A stretch of DNA of 64,000 bases. Source: Edolisoma coerulescens. Lineage: Eukaryota; Chordata; Aves; Passeriformes; Campephagidae. The DNA lies in the NCBI GenBank assembly GCA_013397115.1, contig VWZW01002568.1:2297341-2361340 (forward strand), in the 5' to 3' direction. Numbering within the stretch: position 1 is the first letter of the stretch; every line of letters starts with the position of its first letter. Made by a program: the position numbers and the translations under genes. This document shows, piece after piece, positions 33,701 to 43,854 of the stretch. The notes beneath the pieces are model-generated. The model did not search any database and was not told the DNA's origin. It was given only the letters and a program-made list of their open reading frames with translations.

Positions 33701-36700
33701 TGGCCTCAGTGCCCAGGAATGTTCCCAAGCATGTATAATATATTGGTATAAATGTGGCTGTGGGGTCAGCTCTGCTGGAACTGGGTGACTGCTAAAGTCA
33801 GTTCACATCAAATGAAGAGCCAGTCTTCATGTTAATATTGATGGAAAACATGGAATGAGCTACGTGGGTCTACATCTCACAGCCAATAGTCTATTTATCA
33901 GTCATTGGCATCTTCCAGACCAGGAAATAGTGAGTCTGAAAGTGTGAACCTGCCTTGTGAGTCTCCAGAGGGATCTCATATTCCTGTGGGAGATGTTTGC
34001 ATGGGTGCTTCCTGGGCTGAATGTTTTCATGGGCCACTTCCCAAAGCCAAAAAGGGAACAAGTCCCTTGGCTTCAGAGCTTGTTTTGGGTGACTGATGCA
34101 AGTCCACGAGTAACACCCTGGATTTTGTTCATCATCCAAGGTAAGCAAAAAATCCCTTCATAAACAAGCAGATTGCACTTTTTCTGTGGGAAAAGTACTC
34201 CTGAAAGATGGAATGAAGCTGCCACTGACACGTATTCTGGTGCCTGAAGGCTCTTGATGTGCCTAGTGTGGGTGACACTTACTTACTGTCTGACACAGTC
34301 TTAAGTTCTTGCAAATTCAGGCTGACTACATCTGTGTTTATACATCAGTTTAATCTTTTTCATTTACATAAAAGAGACCAACTGACAGTTATCTTCCATT
34401 TAAAGCCCTAAGGCCAAGGAAAACTGCTCAAGTGAAATCTGACTTAGGATGTTGAGGACAGGACTACTCTGATTAATTAAAGGGTAAGCAAAGCTAAGGA
34501 GCAGCTTGAACAAATATATTTATCATCTGTTGTATTTTGCTATTGCAGTAGAGTTCTCTGTGAGGAATGAACTTGCAGCATTCTGACCTCACTCATCTCA
34601 GCCCACTTGTAACCTCTAGTCACCTCTTACCTTCAGAACTCCTGGCAGCACTAACACCTCAGATGACCTTCCTAGGTGTTCCTGGAGAGCCAAGGAATTG
34701 AAGTGAACCCTCCAGAGGAAATGGTTTCAGATCCTTACACAGAACAGCGTCGGACGCCTGTGCAAAAACCCAGCGTGCCCGCAAGTCCCGACCCCTTCAG
34801 GCAGTTTCTGATCTATGACACAAAGGTGAGAGAGCCGGGGATTACCCTAATTATTGTGTAATTAATTACCCACATCATACTGGTGAGGCACCTCCAGTCC
34901 TGTGTCCTGGTCTGGGCCCTTCACTTTAGGAAAGACATTGAGGGGCTGGAGCGTGTCCAGAGAAGAGAACAGAGCTGGGGAAGGGGCTGGAGCACGAGGA
35001 GCAGCTGAGGGAGCTGGGAAAGGGGCTCAGCCTGGAGAAAAGGAGGCTCAGGGGGGACCTTCTGGCTCTGCTCAACTCCCTGACAGGAGGGGACAGCCAG
35101 GTGGGGGTCAGTATCTTCTCCCAGGCAACCAGCAAAAGGACTAGAAATGGCCTCAAGTTGTGCAAGGGGAGGTTTAGGTTGAATTAGAAAGAATTTCTTC
35201 ACAGAAAGGGTGGTCAGACATTGGAAGGGGCTGTCCAGAGAGGTGGTGGGGTCACCATCCCTGGAGGTGTCCAAGGAATGACTGGATGTGGCACTCAGTG
35301 CTCTGGGCTGGGTGACAAGGTAGAGGTCAGTCAGAGCTTGGGCTCAGTGATGTTCCAACCTAGAAGATTCTGTGATTACAGTGAATATGTGCTACTGAAA
35401 CCCAGGTCTTGTGAGTGTCTGCAACCTCACTCATTCTAAATCATCTCAGTCTGCTGAACAGACTCCATATTTGCTCCTTTCTTGGCTTTAGTGAGAAAGA
35501 AAGCCTTTTATGTTTTTTTTCTGGGCTTTGTGCCTTGTAAACAGCTCCTCTTTGGATTGCAGAGCCTGTGCTCAATGTCAGCCATTACTCTCTTGCTTTC
35601 TGTTGGGATGAGATAAGCCACCTGCCTCTGGAATTTAGCAGCCGGATGCAGTTCTATTAGGAATGGTCTTGCTGCATCCACTCCTCTCCTCCCCCAAAAT
35701 ATTGATGCCAGGTGCCAGAGCAGACAATTTCAGACGAACACAAATGCCCCTTGCTCTAAATTCTCCCCGTGTCTCTCCTGCCTCTTCAGGAGCTGAACCT
35801 TGGGGAACTCTTGAGCATCTCAACGTGATGACTTTGATTTCTGCGGCATCAAAAGATGATTCTGATCCATGTTTGTCGGCTTCTTTTTTCTCCACCCCAG
35901 GTGCTTCGCTTCTATGCCGTATGGGATGACAGCAACTGTCCCTTTGGTGATCACCATCCTTGTGTCATCCATTACTTCTTGGCAGATGACACAGTGGAGG
36001 TTCGGGAAGTCCACAGGAGAAATGATGGGAGAGACCCATTCCCGGTGCTGATGAGACGCCAGCGCTTGCCCAAAATCTTTGCGGACAAGAACAGTAAGTT
36101 TAGATTGTCATGTCCATCTGTGCTAAAGTGTCATTTCATGGTCAAAACAAAGTTCTTTAAATGATCACTAAATTCTTTATCCTTTGGGGAACAGTGGCAG
36201 GAGAGCAGTGCCAACATGTCCCTGGAGCTATTTATACACTTTGCTTTTATATCCCTTTTCACTAGGAAATGTTGACGCCTCCCTGATTAATTTATTTTCC
36301 CTTCTGCTCCCTTGTCCTTAGAGAACTTCCCAAGCTGTGTGCTGGAGATCACTGACCACGAGGTACAAGAGTGGTACTCACCTAAAGATTTTGCTATTGG
36401 CAAAACTGTCACCTTCCTTGGACGCACCTTCTTAATCTATGATTGTGACAAGTTCACGCAGGACTTCTATCGTGAAAAATATGGCATCACAGACTTCCAG
36501 CCAGTGGATGTAAATAAGAAACCCATTGAAAAAGCTTCAAAGGTACTGCAAACAATTTCTCAAACAAAGGGAGGAAAGGAAGCAGTTGGTGTAAGCTCTT
36601 AGAGTAAAGCAGAGGTTGAGCTTAGTAAGAACCTGTAGGAAACAAGTTCAGCTTAAAGAAAAAAGTATTTTGAAAAAGACAAGGCAAGAATGGCCATAAT

Positions 36701-39700
36701 CAATATAAGAATGGCTGCTCTTATGCTACAGAACTCTCCTTCACTCTCCAAAACAATGTTGCCAAGTCCAAACTGCGTACTGGGGATGGTCACAGCCCTT
36801 GTTACCTCCCAAACTGAGCCCAGGAATGGTTTGGATTGTGGGTTAGACCACAGTCATGATGGGGATTGGGTTACCAGTGTAACCATTTGATGGCTGAGTT
36901 CCTGTGCATGGGTAGGTGCATTGGAATTAGGTGATTTTAAGTTCCTTCTCAACCCAAGCCATCCTATGATTCTTTAATATAGCCATAACCTCTTTATTCA
37001 GAGAAATTACCTGGCTTTCTGAGTTTCAGATTTCCTTAATCCTCTTATATTTTCATTGAGTCCAACACATGGCCAGGCTGGTATCTTCTCTACTGGGCAG
37101 GATGTCACAGCTCTTGCTACCTGGTGGCAGAATATTTCCCCCCAAATCTGATGGGCTTTGATAAGTCTTGTAAACTTTGTCTTGTTCTTAGTTGCAGCTG
37201 TTGATGGTTGATATCTCCTCTGGATGCAGGTAATTCCTCCCTATAATGGTTTTGGCATCCCTGAAGACTCTCTCCAGAACTGCCTCAGTCTGTTTCCAAA
37301 GCCTCCACGGAAAGATATCATTAAGATGCTGGAGAATAACCTCAAGATCCTGCGGTACCAGGTGGCCCTGGTAAGTGCTTTCCTTGGTGGAATAGTGCCA
37401 GGAGGATGGGAGGAGCAGCCTGCCCAGACAAGGCTGTTGGCAAACTCTCCTTTGTGCCAGTGGGAAAAGAGAGCTCCCCGAGCCAACACGAGCGTCCCCG
37501 GAGGGATGCTGTGGGGTTATTGTGTGCTTGCTGTGACAACTGGCAGCTCACAAAACTGGAAGATAAAAACAAGGCCAGAAAGTACAAACCAGACCTGCTA
37601 CAAACCCGCAGCCATTTATGGCAAAACTCCCACTGCTGCTGCTACGTGACAGATGGCCCTGACTGAAGCAGCCTGCACTGGGCACCGTGCCTCTGTCTGC
37701 CTGAAACCACTGTCACCAGCCAGAGCCTGATGTCTCTGCTGCTGGCTCCAGCACCTGTCCTTCTCCAGGCTGGTCCTGGATGCAGCAGCCAGCAAGGAGC
37801 TGTCCTAGCACAGCAGCCAAGTGCCAGTGTAGAAGCTGGAAAATCCACAAAAATGGTGTTTTCCACCCACAGCAGCACCCAGGCCCTGGCCTTTGTGCCA
37901 GCTTTCCAGCTGGTTTATGCAAGGAGCCTCTGGTACGTCCAGCAGCAGCGATGGCATTTCCTGTGCTGCTTGGTGCCTGCCCTCTCCAAACACTCTGGGT
38001 GAATAAGGGCTGGTTTCTTTTCCCTATTGTGCAGGAGTTCCCTAAAGGTCACAGCTGAGGAGTTAAGATCCACTTAACTTTAAACTAAGCAAGCAAACCC
38101 ACTGGTGTGTCAGGGGAGTGACTTCCTGTGACTAAGGGCTGAAGCAGCACCAGCCTCTCTCAGGCACTCAGCTCAATGAAAAATGTCACTTTAAATCTGA
38201 ATTTTACAGCCACTCTGGGATGAATCATTCCATATAGGATATTCCTTTCTCTTGGATTACTCAAGCTGTGGAAACACTGAATACACTTGGTAACTTCAGC
38301 CCAGATTCTGCTTCTGTGGCTTGAGTAAAGCGAGTAACCTTTGAAATCCAGATCCTTAGTGCTGTCTAGGGCTTTGTTACGCTGTCAGCACACCAAGTGC
38401 TTTGTTTAATCAGTTATAAAGAAAAGGTCTGGGCTCTGGGTGCTTCTGAGTGGGTTACTAGGTACTCCTAAGCACCCCAGGAAAGGAAAACCTGGTTCAA
38501 ATGCTCTGTTCTGAACCCGCTACCTTTCCTCTAGGAATCACCAGTGCCTGAGGACAAAAATCGTCGTTTCATCCTCTCTTATTTCCTCTCCGATGACACG
38601 ATCGGCATCTACGAACCCCCAGTCAGAAACTCTGGCATCCCTGGAGGAAAATACTTAAAAAGGACCAAAGTTACCAAGCCAGGGTCTACTCCAGAGAATC
38701 CTGTATACTATGAGCCCTCTGACTTCACCATCGGTTCTACGATTGAAGGTAAAATCCAGCCTGGATTTATAATTCTCTGCTCTGAGATGTCCTTTATTGC
38801 ATGGGCAGTGCATATCCCTTCCTTCACTTGAAAGATCTGCTGCTTCTGGGTCTCATCACATTTGAGTTTCCAGATCAGCAGCTGGTGTACACTGATATAA
38901 CTTTGTTACTGTCAGTGTGTGAACCCTTGAATCAGTGAAATTATTCTTACTTCAAGAAGTGAAACAAGTAGCAGAGCTGGCTCAAAGCTGAGCCCAGCCA
39001 CAGGAGAGGAATCCTGCTCCCTCCTGGATGAAGAAATCACTTTAACCCATGCTAAAACACAGCTAACACTACTTCTTTAATGCTTCTCCCCCAGTGTTTG
39101 GCCACAGGTTTGTTATCACTGATGCTGATGAATATGTGCTGAATTATTTGGAGAGAAATGCAGAGAGTTTCCCTGAAGCAACAGTGCAGTCTTTAAGGGA
39201 CCATTTCCACCCACAGCAGGTGGTAGTGGAGACTGCCAGCAGGTAAGCTGCAAAGAACAGGGTGGTGGGGCTGAATAGGACTCAGGGTTGGCAGCTAAGG
39301 GCATTTTCAGCAGCCTCCCTGGGCTCCAGCCTCCTGCTCTGCTGGTGGTTCAGCTCCAAGAGGCTGTGTTTGGCACACACAGAGGGTGTGAAGTGTGTAC
39401 AGTAAAATGTTGTGGCTGCTGCTGGCCCCAAAACCTCGTGCGACAGCTCTGGCTCAGCAGCAGGGGCAGAGAAGTGGTCACAGCACCAAGCCTGAGCTCA
39501 AGAAGCATTTGGACTTTCAGCCAAATCATAGAATCACAGAATGGCTTGGGTTGGAAGGACCTTAAAGATCATCTCATTCCAACTCCTGTCATGGGCAGGG
39601 ACACCTTCCAGGGACACTAGACCAGGTTGCTCCAAGCCCTGTCCAACCTGACCTTAAACACTTCCAGGAATGAGGAGACACATCTTTTCCCAAAAGGCAT

Positions 39701-42222
39701 CAGTTCACTGTAACAGATGCTGCCAATTTGAGCTGCTGGGTGGTTGCAGGCTCAGCAGGTGGTGGGGGGAATCTTTTTTTGGGCATTTGTTCCTTCTTTG
39801 CTTATCAGCTCATCAGAGCCGAGACCACATCTTCCTTTTTAGCTGTCTGGACCCAGTTTGTGTGACCCAGTAACAACCCTGTTACCTCAGAACATGGTTC
39901 AGAGGCACTTATATCATGGCCCTGGTTGAAACTCAAGTTTCCCACAGTTTCTGACACCGTGGAGCACACAAGGAAATGCTTCTTGTTCACACAAGTGTCA
40001 CAGCAAGGCTGCCAGAATGAGTTTTCACATGAAATCCTGTTATTCCTTCCTTCTGCAGTGGCTTCCCCAAGAAGGACCTGGATGATTTAATTGTGGAGGT
40101 TCAGAAAGAGCTGAAGCTCCACCACGAGCCCTTCAACACCAGGCAGTTTCACGAGTCATTTCATCATTTTGACACGGAGGGCTCTGGCTTCCTGGATAAA
40201 ACAAGATTTTTAAACGTTTGTGACAGGTTCCATGTGTCGACCAGCACCAGTCTTCTTAAAAAGGTCAGATGGAAGGGGTGCTGTGCATGTGGAATTCCCC
40301 TCCTATAGCTCTTCCAAAAGATCTCTAAAAACCAACCCTAACCAGCTGCTCTAGCCTACAAAGGGGAACAAATTCAAGAAAAGGGCAAGAGACTCCCAGG
40401 TCAGAAAAACTTCTGAGCCTGTGTCTTAGAGGAGAAAATAATTGCTGTAGTCTAAGGAGAGGGAAGTAATATTATCCAGTTTGCCCCCCATTTTTGACTG
40501 CACTGTAATGTGTGAGAATTCCTGCTGGTTCAGGTCTTGGATGAGTAGAAGAGGTTGTATATCATGATAAAGGTCAGGAATCGTGATAGGCATCAGGGAC
40601 AGGCTCCTGCAGAGCTTGGAGTGTCTGNCAACCCCCTGGCTAACACTTGCTGGGCACTATAAGCAACAAACAGCACATGGAGATCACAGGCTGCAGAGCA
40701 GAAAATGTGAGGGAAACTGAGGGAAAAATTCCTGCAGTGAGGATGGAGCAGGATCCTTTCAGGAGTATGACTGGCAAGGATGTTTCCTCAGCATCATGTG
40801 ATAGTGGCCAATAAAGAGGGACTCAGACTTTAGAGAAATCCAAAATCCAGAGGGAGTATTTCCCTTGCTAAAATAAAAACTTTTCTAAAGCAGCCAACCG
40901 TGAGCATCACAGCCATGGTTAGAAAGGTGCAGGGGCAGGGGATTTGTGTCTCTGAATGTGGGATGAATAAAGGCCCTGACCAGCACCCAGGGCTTTGCTG
41001 TACCAGAGTTTGTCAGAGCTCACTCTGCCCTGAGGAGTTTACAGAGTGCTGACAGTCCCTGCTCCACTCTGAGAATGGGAGAGAAGTAACATTCCTAAAA
41101 TTATGTGGAGAACCTGTGACAATTGAAGATAAACTCCCACGTTTGAGCCCCAGTCTAGGACCTATGCACTAAAAACATCCATCTTCTCTGCTGAAATCTT
41201 AATCCCAGTGTTCCCAGAGCCCTGGGAAGCGTGGCAGGGCTGTAAATTAAACATATGGCAGAGAGTTCACTGCTTGGAGAGGAGCACAGCTGTCAGTCAC
41301 AGGGCAAAGCCCGGTGAATCTGTCTCCAGGCAACAAGGGGAAGAAGAATCCTTTCAAGGAATTGTGATATTAGACCTTTTCCATCTCGCTGGGTGTCAGA
41401 AGGAGATTAGTTATGCAATTAAAGAAACAAAAGCCTTCTTTCTTCCCCTGAAGCACACAAAGGCTGTGGCTCTGTAACACAATGCAGGGTCAGGCACGGA
41501 CACCAGAACTGGCTCATTAGTGGGGCTGTCAGTGAGCTCAATTATCTGTGTCTGCCCTTTATGCCATGTGCACACACCGAAGTGACACCAGGGGACAGTA
41601 ACTGTGCACATACTCTGCCCTCACCCCACTTTTGGCAGGGATTTCTGCAAGATTTCCTGTGGCCCATCTCACTCTGTGGCCGTGCTTTGTATGTTTGTGG
41701 CTCTGTTGCCATTCCGGTGAGGCCCAGAAGGAAATCAGGATTAAACTCAAATATTTTAACTCCTTGCATAGATTAGTGTCATCTACAGCCATTCAAGGTT
41801 GGACTTGAACCTTTAGGTCATCGAGTCCAACCTTTAGATCATCGAGTCCAACCATTTAAGGGTTTGGCTCAATGATCTAAAGGTTGGACTCGATCTTGCA
41901 GGTCTTTTCCATCCTTAATGGTTCTGTGATTCTAAGCTTACCCATGGTTCAGGATGGGGGAATCCACCTAGGGGAATAGGATCTCCTGCTCTGTCACACA
42001 AGGAGAACCTCTGGGCACTTTCCCCTAAAAACAACCCCAGTTTTGCAGCTTTTTCCAGCTCTTTTAAGGTGTTTGCTGTGTTTTTTGTCCCCACAGCTGA
42101 TTGACTACTGTTCCTGTGGAGAAGACAAGGTGAACTACCGTGACTTCCTTCTAGCCTTCCCTAGTAATCTTTTCCCAGAAGCTGAAGGACAGGACCAGCA
42201 ACCGAATTCTCAGCTGACTTGA
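30775..42222 (+). CDS. EFHC1: EF-hand domain-containing protein 1 (EFHC1, myoclonin-1), exons 2-11; exon 1 not found
   Basis: Ten coding exons splice without a frame break: 30775-30996, 32664-32951, 34676-34825, 35901-36093, 36322-36542, 37230-37370, 38535-38748, 39095-39242, 40059-40263, 42097-42222. All have AG acceptors and GT donors. The product is 635 residues, lacking the first ~20 that orthologues encode in exon 1. EFHC1 binds inside or along ciliary doublet microtubules and the mitotic spindle; human variants are linked to juvenile myoclonic epilepsy. Three DM10 domains: about 75-178 (RIRQVGIYYYLEDDSM), 221-338 (VLRFYAVWDD to FLIYDCDKFT), 398-505 (RFILSYFLSDDTIGIYEP to VFGHRFVITDADEY). 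The C-terminal EF-hand region has one recognisable loop at 564-575 (D-x-E-x-S-G-F-L-D-x-x-R), without the usual acidic residue at position 12, and a degenerate second loop. The linker at about 506-550 is poorly conserved, and the C-terminus extends about 16 residues beyond the AFPSN motif. Confidence 0.95.
30997..32663 (+). other. EFHC1: EFHC1 intron 2
   Basis: Bounded by AAAAAG|gtataa and gggcag|GTTTTG. It contains one inverted CR1 tail and an alternating GC-rich patch at 31550-31700 with a 94-codon open frame that has no recognisable homology. Confidence 0.85.
32104..32226 (-). repeat. CR1 LINE 3' end (minus) in EFHC1 intron 2
   Basis: ATCACGGAATGGTTTGGG, 'ttggaagggaccttaaagatc', 'gtgtgggcagggacacc', truncated after 'cctccagcctgg'. 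Confidence 0.92.
32952..34675 (+). other. EFHC1: EFHC1 intron 3
   Basis: Bounded by ACCAAG|gtgtgt and ttcctag|GTGTTC. I see no repeat of note and no other gene in its 1.7 kb. Confidence 0.85.
34826..35900 (+). other. EFHC1: EFHC1 intron 4, carrying a CR1 copy
   Basis: Bounded by ACAAAG|gtgaga and caccccag|GTGCTT. Nearly half of it is one sense-oriented CR1 element. Confidence 0.85.
34925..35380 (+). repeat. CR1 LINE 3' end (plus) in EFHC1 intron 4
   Basis: Sense CR1: 'ggaaagacattgaggggctgg', 'gctgagggagctgggaaagg', 'aggctcaggggggacctt', 'gaatttcttcacagaaaggg', 'ggtggtggggtcacc', ending at 'ttctgtgattacag'. Confidence 0.92.
36543..37229 (+). other. EFHC1: EFHC1 intron 6, with a CR1 tail
   Basis: Bounded by TCAAAG|gtactg and gatgcag|GTAATT. 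At 36925-36978 it carries a short sense CR1 tail (gattttaagttccttctcaaccc then CTATGATTCTT). Confidence 0.8.
37371..38534 (+). other. EFHC1: EFHC1 intron 7
   Basis: Bounded by GCCCTG|gtaagt and tcctctag|GAATCA. GC-rich between 37400 and 37980, with several 60-140 codon frames on both strands that resemble no family. No repeat is evident. Confidence 0.85.
39243..40058 (+). other. EFHC1: EFHC1 intron 9, with a CR1 copy
   Basis: Bounded by GCCAGCAG|gtaagc and ttctgcag|TGGCTT. 39526-39672 is an inverted CR1 3' end. Confidence 0.85.
39526..39672 (-). repeat. CR1 LINE 3' end (minus) in EFHC1 intron 9
   Basis: ATCATAGAATCACAGAATGG, 'ggaaggaccttaaagatc', 'gtcatgggcagggacacc', ending at 'aacacttccagga'. 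The 'gggacac' block is locally duplicated near 39597-39620. Confidence 0.92.
40264..42096 (+). other. EFHC1: EFHC1 intron 10
   Basis: Bounded by AAAAAG|gtcaga and ccccacag|CTGATT. It contains the lone N at 40628 and the CR1 tail palindrome at 41793-41936; otherwise unremarkable. Confidence 0.85.
41793..41936. repeat. CR1 3'-tail palindrome
   Basis: A perfect 23-base inverted repeat (41820-41842 against 41872-41894) with a 29-base spacer. The left arm is itself part of a 21-base near-perfect tandem (cctttaggtcatcgagtccaa, cctttagatcatcgagtccaa). The right side continues as a sense CR1 end: 'ggttggactcgatcttgcagg', 'tcttttccatcctt', GGTTCTGTGATTCTA. Confidence 0.85.
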
Positions 42223-42600
42223 AGACTTTGTACTTCAAAAAGGATGTGCTGGTTTTCATCCTTGCTTCACTATCTCCCCCTTTCACAGACCCACTCCATC
42301 CTCACTTTAACTTTTTTTCCTTCCCAACCTCTCCCTGCCCTTTTAGCCACCACCAAACTCAACCTCACAACTGCTGGATGTTGAAATTAAACTTACAGGA
42401 GAAAAAATCTGAGAACCAAAGTCAGGTTCTTCTGTCGTTTTCTCAACCTTTTAGTGCAGTACTTTAGAGAGCTAAAGCTCTCTGGAGCCTGGAGTGAAAA
42501 CCACTCCAGGTTTCTCCCAGACAAACCTTTCACCTTCAAGTAGTGAAGACTGCCAGTTTAAATTGTTATTAAAATTGCAATAAAAAATTAGTTGCTCTAA
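42223..42600 (+). other. EFHC1: EFHC1 3' untranslated region
   Basis: It follows the TGA at 42220-42222. An AATAAA at 42579-42584 in an AT-rich setting is the best poly(A) signal, giving a UTR of about 380 bases. Confidence 0.65.
42579..42584 (+). terminator. EFHC1: EFHC1 poly(A) signal AATAAA
   Basis: Canonical hexamer in 'attgcaataaaaaattag', about 360 bases after the stop codon and followed by T/G-containing sequence. Confidence 0.6.
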
Positions 42601-42604
42601 AAGT

Positions 42605-43820
42605 GTTAAAAAGTCTGTTTAAAATAGAATGGCTGGAATAGCTAAGGATTAAAATAAGGGTGGGGGGGAACCCACAAAGTGTGATTCTGGGACTACTCAA
42701 AATAGGGTGGTGAGTTCAGTTACCTGGAGGTAACAGGGGTCTGGGCACAAACCTGCTGACAGCAGCTCTGCATTTTTTAACAAGAAGTTGGGGGAATGAT
42801 TTTAGGACCGAGATCCCATCTAAACCCACCTTACCCACCTGTGATCTCAGCAGCCAGGTCTCCAAGGAAAAGGGATCACAGGCAGTTGGCATAGCAATGG
42901 AGTTGTGACACTCGTGCTCCTCTCAGAGCCACATTACTCATCTCCCCATGAAGGTAACGTGGCAGGAGCCTTCTCACCCCAAGTGACACCTGCCAGGTGT
43001 TGCCATGGAGCACTTACAAAAGGCAGCTGTCATGCACACAGAGAACAAAGCTCTTTGGAACAAAATGCTGCTTTAAATCAGCTTTTGTGCTCTGGATTCC
43101 CACTTCCCTCAGACAGCTGAGAGTCTCCATGCGCCAGCTCCCTCCAGTCTCCCCTTGTTTGGAAAGGTCACTGCTCTTCCCTTCTGGGCCTGTTTTCTGC
43201 TGCTGCTCACCCTGACCAAGGATCACTCCAGGGATCTCTGGTCCACCTCAGATTTCAAGAGACCAAGAACTTACAGATGAAATTACTGGAGCTGTAGAAA
43301 GTCAGAAACTATTTTCTGCACAGGCTATGAAACCGTAACCTAACCCTTAGCCAAGTGCTGTCGTGTGCCTGGGGCCAGCTGCACAAAATACACAATATAG
43401 CTCACCAAAAATATGTGCCTAAACCACATCAGATAAATCATCTCCTACAAATACCCTTATCCTCCACTCCCTCTGATGAAAGCAGCCACGAACAATGAAC
43501 TCTGGAGCAGCTGCCCATGCTGTGGACATGGGAAATGTGGGAAGATGAATCCCAGCTGCAAGGGTTTGGGCTGACAGGACAAGGGGGAATGGCTTTAAAC
43601 TGAAAGAGAGTAGATTTAGATTGAACAGTGGGGAAAAAAATCTTCCCTGTGAGGGTGGTGAGGCCCTGGCACAGGGTGCCCAGAGAAGCTGTTGCCCAGG
43701 CTGCTCCATCTCTGGAAGTGTTCCAGGCCAGGTTGGACAGGGCTTGGAGCAACCTGAGATAGTGGAAGGTGTCCGTGCCACATGCACAGCTTAGCAATAG
43801 GAAAGCATCAGTGGAAACAG
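42605..43820. other. Spacer between convergent EFHC1 and TRAM2 transcripts
   Basis: About 1.2 kb lie between the two predicted poly(A) signals. It contains a CR1 copy at 43565-43785 and nothing that I recognise as coding. Confidence 0.55.
43565..43785 (+). repeat. CR1 LINE 3' fragment (plus)
   Basis: Sense CR1: 'ggacaagggggaatggcttt', 'aaatcttccctgtgagggtgg', 'tgaggccctggcacagggtgcc', 'ggttggacagggcttggagc', 'gatagtggaaggtgtcc'. The terminal tail is lost. Confidence 0.92.
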
Positions 43821-43840
43821 CACTGGAAGAATCTATGCCT

Positions 43841-43854
43841 TTTATTTATTTATT
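43841..43854 (-). terminator. TRAM2: TRAM2 poly(A) signal cluster
   Basis: TTTATTTATTTATT on the plus strand reads as three overlapping AATAAA hexamers on the minus strand. It is the first such cluster downstream of the TRAM2 stop that I noticed, giving a UTR of about 4.4 kb, in line with the long UTR known for mammalian TRAM2. Confidence 0.55.
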
